Assembly (NCBI GenBank): GCA_023410295.1
Contig: JAEYPY010000138.1
Location: 1 to 8,610 of the forward strand
DNA from: Pseudomonadota bacterium
GTDB taxonomy: Bacteria > Pseudomonadota > Alphaproteobacteria > Caulobacterales > Aquidulcibacteraceae
DNA length: 8,610 nt
Direction: 5' to 3'
Position 1 is the first letter of the stretch; the number at the start of each line of letters is the position of its first letter. A model generated the notes under the pieces. The model made no database searches and was not told the DNA's origin. It saw only the letters and a program-made list of their open reading frames with translations. Made by a program: the position numbers and the translations under genes. Below, in pieces: positions 5,033-8,610 of the stretch.

Positions 5033-6113
5033 GCCACGCCGCTGTCGGCGCAATCGGCAGCGGCATGATGTAGCCCAGCGCCAGCGAAAGCCCCGCGCAC
5101 CAGGTCAGTACGAAGCCAACCAGCTCAAACCGGCTGCGCGGAGGGCCCAACAAAGCAACACCAACTGCGAGCAACGTGTAGTCGTAGAAAAAGAGGTAAG
5201 GAGAGATCAGCAGCGTCGCCGCGCAAAGCGCCGCACCCGATGTAATCCGTTCGTGCCGAACAAACACAACTGCCGCCATGAACACCGCGCCCACGGCGCT
5301 CGCCGCATGCACCGCCATCGCCAGCGCGCGCGGCAGGCCGAGACCTAGGAGATTGCCGTAGAGGCTCGCATACGCAGGCGTCGAAATGCGTTGTCCATCG
5401 ATCAGCGCGTAGGAATCGGTGAGGTTGGCGATGAAGCGGGTGTAGGAGTCAAAGCCGAACACAAGGCCCGCGAGCACCGCAAAAGCCAGCGTACTCGCCG
5501 CCGCCGCCGCAAACGCACGCCAGCGTCCGGAGAACGCAAGGAGCAGAGGCCAAAGGAGCGCAAGATGCGGCTTGATCGCCAATACGCCAATTAGCGCGCC
5601 CGCACGCAACGGCCGCCGGTCGAGCCATACGAGCGCGAGTCCGGTAACGCCGGCGACCAGTAGCCCCGTTTGCACCGTGCCGATATGATAGAGCGCCGCC
5701 GGCAGCGTCAGCGCGAAAATAAGCTCACGCCGATGTGGCAAGAGCTTCATCGCCGCAAACACGTATACCGCCCCGCTCAGCGCCAAGAACGCCAGCGCCG
5801 CGGCCGGGTAGGGCAGCAACGCGAACACCGTGGCGATGAGCAGAAACGTCGGCGGCGAATTCCACGGCGCGAGGAACGCAACGCCCGGCACCGCCTGTTG
5901 ATGATATCGCGCGATCAGTTCGTGATTGTGAATCTGCGTAGCCAAACCTTCCAGCGCCGCGCGGCCCGCGCTCCAGAAGGCGATAAAATCGCCGAATACC
6001 GGCTGCCCGCTCGCCAGGAGCAGCTTGTGCCCGGTGATGATGAGAAAGCCGAGCGTGCCCAAGAGCACGATGGCGACGGCGATCGCGGCGAACTCATAGA
6101 CGCGCGGCGTCAT
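4926..6113 (-). CDS. GT87/DUF2029-type multispanning membrane glycosyltransferase
   Basis: The 395-residue integral membrane protein has a hydrophobic N-terminal helix (about 8-27), then GDFIAFWSAGRAALEG (41-56), and about nine further hydrophobic segments. The acidic residue in the first periplasmic loop (Asp42) is where GT-C enzymes that use polyprenyl-phosphate sugars keep their catalytic Asp. GVLAIKPHLALLWPLLL and the late ISPYLFFYDYTLL segment are also typical of the family. Known relatives are mannosyl- or arabinosyltransferases of cell-envelope glycans; the donor and acceptor here are unknown. The ATG (6113-6111) overlaps the stop of the serine hydrolase (ATGA), and no Shine-Dalgarno is visible, so translation is probably coupled. 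Upstream in-frame starts would lie inside the hydrolase gene and are rejected. The last 35 residues, including part of the final hydrophobic helix and a very basic Arg/Lys-rich tail, are encoded antisense to the end of rarD. Confidence 0.8.
   Translation of the reverse strand: MTPRVYEFAAIAVAIVLLGTLGFLIITGHKLLLASGQPVFGDFIAFWSAGRAALEGLATQIHNHELIARYHQQAVPGVAFLAPWNSPPTFLLIATVFALLPYPAAALAFLALSGAVYVFAAMKLLPHRRELIFALTLPAALYHIGTVQTGLLVAGVTGLALVWLDRRPLRAGALIGVLAIKPHLALLWPLLLAFSGRWRAFAAAAASTLAFAVLAGLVFGFDSYTRFIANLTDSYALIDGQRISTPAYASLYGNLLGLGLPRALAMAVHAASAVGAVFMAAVVFVRHERITSGAALCAATLLISPYLFFYDYTLLAVGVALLGPPRSRFELVGFVLTWCAGLSLALGYIMPLPIAPTAAWLILLVALRRARAGEYPKRRTRARSRSARSLPHAAA
5038..5064. other. Hairpin just after the rarD stop, inside the convergent gene
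   Basis: GCCGCTGTCG (5038-5047) pairs with CGGCAGCGGC (5055-5064), 10 pairs with one T-G and a 7-nt loop, 5 nt downstream of the rarD stop codon. It lies within the coding sequence of the opposing glycosyltransferase (encoding about PLPIAPTAA). No T-run follows on either strand, so it is at best a pausing or mRNA-end structure, not a classical terminator. Confidence 0.35.
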
Positions 6114-7216
6114 AGGCAGTCGTAAAGCGCTTCGATCAGCCGGAGGGCGCGTGGGTCGGCCATGATGTGATGTGATTGCTTGTTCATGACGTAGCCAGCG
6201 GAAACACCCGTGACGGGATCGCCGAGCCCGCACGATCCGCCCGCGCCAGAATGGCCAAAGGCTTCCAGGTTCGGGCCGTAATAGCGATTGGAGTTTCCCA
6301 TGACGCCAGTGCGCCAATCGATGTCGAACGGCAGCACCAGGTCGGCCCCTTTCCAGCGGCGTTTTGTCAGCGCGTCATACGCTTCTTGCGAGAGCACGCG
6401 GCTCGCGCCGATGAGCCCGCCGGTGGCGTAAATCTCATAAAGCCGCGCTAGCGCGAGCGCGGTGCCGTGGCCGTTGGCGGAGGGAATTTCGACTTTGCGC
6501 CACGTCGTTGCGTTGCGCTTGGCGGCTGCCCAGGGTGTGAAGAAGGCCGCGCGCCGTGGTGGTGTGATTTCGCCGAAGTCGCCCGGTTGCGAGGGCTTCT
6601 TGATCTGCGCCACGCGAGCGTGTTCATGCTCCGGCGTGCCGATGAAAAAGTCGATGCCGAGCGGTTCGCAAATATCTTCGCGTAGGATCGTTCCGAGCGA
6701 TCGTCCCGCCGCGCGCTGTGCGATTTCGCCGACGATGTAGCCCCAGGTCAGCGGGTGATAACCACTTGCGCTCCCCGGCGGCCAGAGCGGCGCGAGCTTA
6801 GCGATCGCGGCGGCGGCGGCCGGCGGATTGAGCCAGAGATCCGGATCGATGCGCTCGAGAAAACCCGGCACGCCGGCCTGATGCGCCAGCGTCTGCGCAA
6901 TGGTGACGCGATCTTTGCCTTCGGCCCCGAATTCCGGCCAGAGCGTCGAGACAGGCGCCTCGTAATCAATCAAGCCGCGATCTTGGAGCAGTGCCATGAC
7001 GATCGCGCTGACGCCCTTTGTCGAAGAGAAAACCGGCACGATCGTATCGTGCGCCCATGGTTGCGTTTGGCCGCGATCTACAAACCCGCCCCAGATCTCT
7101 ACTACAATCTCGCCGTCGCGCACCGCGGCGAAGCTGGCGCCAAGTTCCTCATCGAGCTGCGCGTCGAACACCTCGCGTACGCGTTCGAAACCGGGCGCGA
7201 TGAAACCGTCCGCCAT
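6110..7216 (-). CDS. Serine hydrolase, beta-lactamase/class C esterase fold
   Basis: The 368-residue protein belongs to the Beta-lactamase (PF00144-type) serine hydrolases, which include EstB-like family VIII esterases. The nucleophile motif S-x-x-K is seen as FSSTKG (Ser64, Lys67). The second motif is SGYHPLTWGYIVGE (Tyr153), the Y-x-x variant common in esterase-like members. The third motif is FGHSGAGGS (HSG at 322-324), replacing the KTG of true beta-lactamases. LAHQAGVPG and PLGIDFFIGTP are typical intermediate segments. No signal peptide is seen, so it should be cytoplasmic, which argues against a role in cell-wall or antibiotic hydrolysis. The start ATG at 7216 overlaps the kinase stop (TGATG) and has GGAG (complement of 7225-7228) 8 nt upstream. 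A longer start at 7249 would overlap the kinase more and is less likely. The stop overlaps the glycosyltransferase start. The substrate cannot be told from the sequence. Confidence 0.9.
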   Translation of the reverse strand: MADGFIAPGFERVREVFDAQLDEELGASFAAVRDGEIVVEIWGGFVDRGQTQPWAHDTIVPVFSSTKGVSAIVMALLQDRGLIDYEAPVSTLWPEFGAEGKDRVTIAQTLAHQAGVPGFLERIDPDLWLNPPAAAAAIAKLAPLWPPGSASGYHPLTWGYIVGEIAQRAAGRSLGTILREDICEPLGIDFFIGTPEHEHARVAQIKKPSQPGDFGEITPPRRAAFFTPWAAAKRNATTWRKVEIPSANGHGTALALARLYEIYATGGLIGASRVLSQEAYDALTKRRWKGADLVLPFDIDWRTGVMGNSNRYYGPNLEAFGHSGAGGSCGLGDPVTGVSAGYVMNKQSHHIMADPRALRLIEALYDCL

Positions 7217-8049
7217 CAGGCGATCTCCAGGTGCCGCGCGCGTGGCCATGTCACCGGTTCGGCCAGAACGTCCTGCGCCGCCGGCAGTTCCAGATCTTCG
7301 CTCTCCGCCGCCAGCGAACGCACGATCACGTCGTAAACACCCCCGGTCGCGCCTTCGAGCGCAATGGCCGGCGCATCACCGCGAATGCGGCGCGCGACGA
7401 AGAGACCGGTCAAGAGGTCGCCCGCGCCCTTCGGCGCGCGTGGCAGCCGCGCGGTTTCGCAAAACCATTCGCTGCGCGGCGCCGAATAGAGGTTGCCCAT
7501 GCCAAGCGCCGTGCGAATTGACGAAACCAGCACCACCTTGCCCAGCCGCCGCGCCGCGTCGCGCGCTTCGTTGAGCCCTTCGATCGTCTTGCCCGCCAGC
7601 AAGCCAAGCTCAAACAGGTTCGGCAACAGCCAGTCCGCATGCGGCGCAAGGCTGCTGACTACAGCAGCGCGCATATCGTCGCTAACGAAGAGCTTGCCGT
7701 CATCGCCCAGCACGGGATCGCAGGCGAAGATCGCGTCCTTGTTCGCCGCCTTCACTCGCTCGACGAAATCGAGGATCACCGTCACTTGTTCTGGGAGGCC
7801 AAGATAACCGGTCAGCACCGCGTCGATCTCCGGCAGAATCCCGTCCGCGGCCAGCGCCTCGAGGAGCGCCGCCAGCGTCGCCGCCGGGATTGGCCCGCCG
7901 CCCGGCGTTCCATGGTCGGGCCGTCTGCCCAATAGCGTCGTCGGCGCCTGCAGCGCACGTACGCCAAGCCGTTCCATCGCGAATGCCGCAACGGAATTGC
8001 CGACGCGCGCACCAACCACTTGGCTTTGGATCGACAGGATAGTCTTCAC
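7216..8049 (-). CDS. pdxY: PdxY-like pyridoxal kinase (ribokinase superfamily) with altered pocket motifs
   Basis: The 277-residue protein aligns over the usual PdxY length. It starts KTILSIQSQVVGARVGNSVAAF, then has AVLTGYLGLPEQ, FACDPVLGDDGKLFV and WLLPNLFELGLLAG. The anion hole and catalytic Asp are in PKGAGDLLTGLF, at the position of the family GxGD. Canonical members phosphorylate pyridoxal with ATP in the vitamin B6 salvage pathway. Two pocket motifs deviate: the usual G-H-x-G-N reads A-R-V-G-N, and the S-N-H stretch after TTLL reads GRRPDHG. Substrate choice may therefore differ. The start is a GTG at 8049; the family begins exactly at M-K-x-I-L-S-I-Q-S, and AAGG lies 11 nt upstream. 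The gene leads a three-gene minus-strand unit, joined to the serine hydrolase by TGATG. The divergent CitE-like gene starts only 35 bp away, so its promoter would lie inside that gene; a TATAAA-like -10 (complement of 8113-8118) is a weak candidate. Confidence 0.82.
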   Translation of the reverse strand: MKTILSIQSQVVGARVGNSVAAFAMERLGVRALQAPTTLLGRRPDHGTPGGGPIPAATLAALLEALAADGILPEIDAVLTGYLGLPEQVTVILDFVERVKAANKDAIFACDPVLGDDGKLFVSDDMRAAVVSSLAPHADWLLPNLFELGLLAGKTIEGLNEARDAARRLGKVVLVSSIRTALGMGNLYSAPRSEWFCETARLPRAPKGAGDLLTGLFVARRIRGDAPAIALEGATGGVYDVIVRSLAAESEDLELPAAQDVLAEPVTWPRARHLEIA

Positions 8050-8084
8050 GCGGCTAAGAACCTTCGCCTTCGAGGGAGCTCTTC

Positions 8085-8610
8085 ATGACGGCACGTCCGC
8101 GCCGGTCCTGTCTTTATATGCCAGGGGCCAACGCAAAGGCACTGGAGAAAGCGAAGACGCTTGTCGCCGATGTGCTGCTGCTCGACCTGGAAGATTCCGT
8201 CGCGCCCGAAGCCAAGGAAGCCGCGCGCGATCAGGTCGCGGCCATGGTTAAGGCTGGCGGCTATGGGCGGCGCGAAGTCATCATCCGCGTCAACGCGCTT
8301 TCGACGCCCTGGGGCAGGGACGATATCGCCGCCGCCGGCGCAGCCCGGCCCGATGGCGTCCTCGCGCCGAAGGTCGAGAGCGCCGCGCAAGTGCAGGAAC
8401 TCGACGCCGCCATGACCGCGGCCGGTTTCGGCGCCGAGGCCACGCTTTGGATCATGATCGAAACGCCGCGCGCGATCTTCAATCTACAAGAGATCGGCGC
8501 CGCCGCGAACGGCACACGGCTGTCGGCGTTCGTGCTCGGTCTCAACGATCTGGCCAAGGAAACCCGCGCCCGCCAAACCCCGGGCCGCGCGCCGTTCCAC
8601 GCCGCTCTAT
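8085..8610 (+). CDS. CitE-like CoA-ester lyase (HpcH/HpaI aldolase/citrate lyase family), 3' end outside window
   Basis: The first 175 residues of a gene that runs off the right edge are visible. The N-terminus RRSCLYMPGANAKALEKAKTL, followed by LLLDLEDSVAPEAKEAAR (31-48), is the hallmark of the CitE/malyl-CoA lyase family of (beta/alpha)8 enzymes. Arg68 in IIRVN is the substrate-carboxylate residue. PKVES (95-99) and IMIETPRAI bring the first metal ligand Glu126, and GLNDLAKE holds Asp155 as the likely second Mg2+ ligand. Stand-alone members cleave malyl-, methylmalyl- or citramalyl-CoA, or act as malyl-CoA thioesterases. No citD or citF is visible, so a citrate lyase complex is unlikely. 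GAGGGAG (8072-8078) precedes the ATG by 6 nt. The gene is divergent from the kinase with 35 bp between starts. The missing C-terminal third prevents a choice among lyase types. Confidence 0.9.
   Translation, partial: MTARPRRSCLYMPGANAKALEKAKTLVADVLLLDLEDSVAPEAKEAARDQVAAMVKAGGYGRREVIIRVNALSTPWGRDDIAAAGAARPDGVLAPKVESAAQVQELDAAMTAAGFGAEATLWIMIETPRAIFNLQEIGAAANGTRLSAFVLGLNDLAKETRARQTPGRAPFHAAL

Noticed and set aside
4082..5053. A 323-codon open frame antisense to rarD
   Set aside because: Its product is an Arg/Glu/Asp/Gln-rich low-complexity chain without any family pattern, as expected from the reverse frame of a GC-rich membrane protein gene.
5391..6125. Plus-strand frames inside the glycosyltransferase gene (5391-5594, 5670-6125)
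   Set aside because: Highly charged reverse-frame readings of a hydrophobic protein gene, without motifs.
7036..7052. Perfect 7-bp inverted repeat (GCACGAT, 3-nt loop) inside the serine hydrolase gene
   Set aside because: It falls in conserved coding sequence just before the S-x-x-K motif and is short enough to be chance in GC-rich DNA.

Overview
The window is GC-rich, densely coded bacterial chromosome. The L21 protein (103 residues), the rplU-rpmA-GNAT gene order, group III truncated hemoglobin, RarD and the rplU promoter (TTGACG with a TATAT-type -10) point to an alphaproteobacterium. A Caulobacterales/Hyphomonadales-like lineage is a guess I cannot confirm. I see no phage, IS, CRISPR, tRNA or rRNA signal. 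All twelve protein genes can be assigned to families, so this is mostly ordinary core genome.

Left part, plus strand (1-2390): the 3' end of a group III truncated hemoglobin gene, a Tat-type DsbA-like thiol oxidoreductase, then rplU-rpmA (ribosomal proteins L21 and L27). rplU-rpmA has a recognisable promoter and an 11-bp leader hairpin, and ends in a double hairpin/terminator. A RimJ/RimL-type GNAT acetyltransferase follows 34 nt after that terminator and ends in its own strong hairpin. In many alphaproteobacteria obgE comes next, but here it does not.

Middle part, plus strand (2453-5032): asd (aspartate-semialdehyde dehydrogenase; lysine, threonine and methionine branch). Next is a 187-bp intergenic stretch with a REP-like palindrome and an operator-like inverted repeat. 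A second, unrelated GNAT gene then overlaps rarD (EamA/DMT permease) by ATGA.

Right part, minus strand (8049-4926): a tightly overlapped three-gene unit reads PdxY-like kinase, then a beta-lactamase-fold serine hydrolase, then a GT87-type membrane glycosyltransferase (TGATG and ATGA junctions). Its last gene runs 107 bp into the convergent 3' end of rarD. At the right edge, divergent from the kinase with only 35 bp between them, starts a CitE-like CoA-ester lyase gene that the window cuts off.

No complete novel defence or biosynthetic system is visible. The points most worth a second look are the PdxY-like kinase with altered substrate-pocket motifs and its odd operon partners, the mutually exclusive hairpins behind rpmA, the rplU leader hairpin, and the convergent overlap between rarD and the glycosyltransferase.
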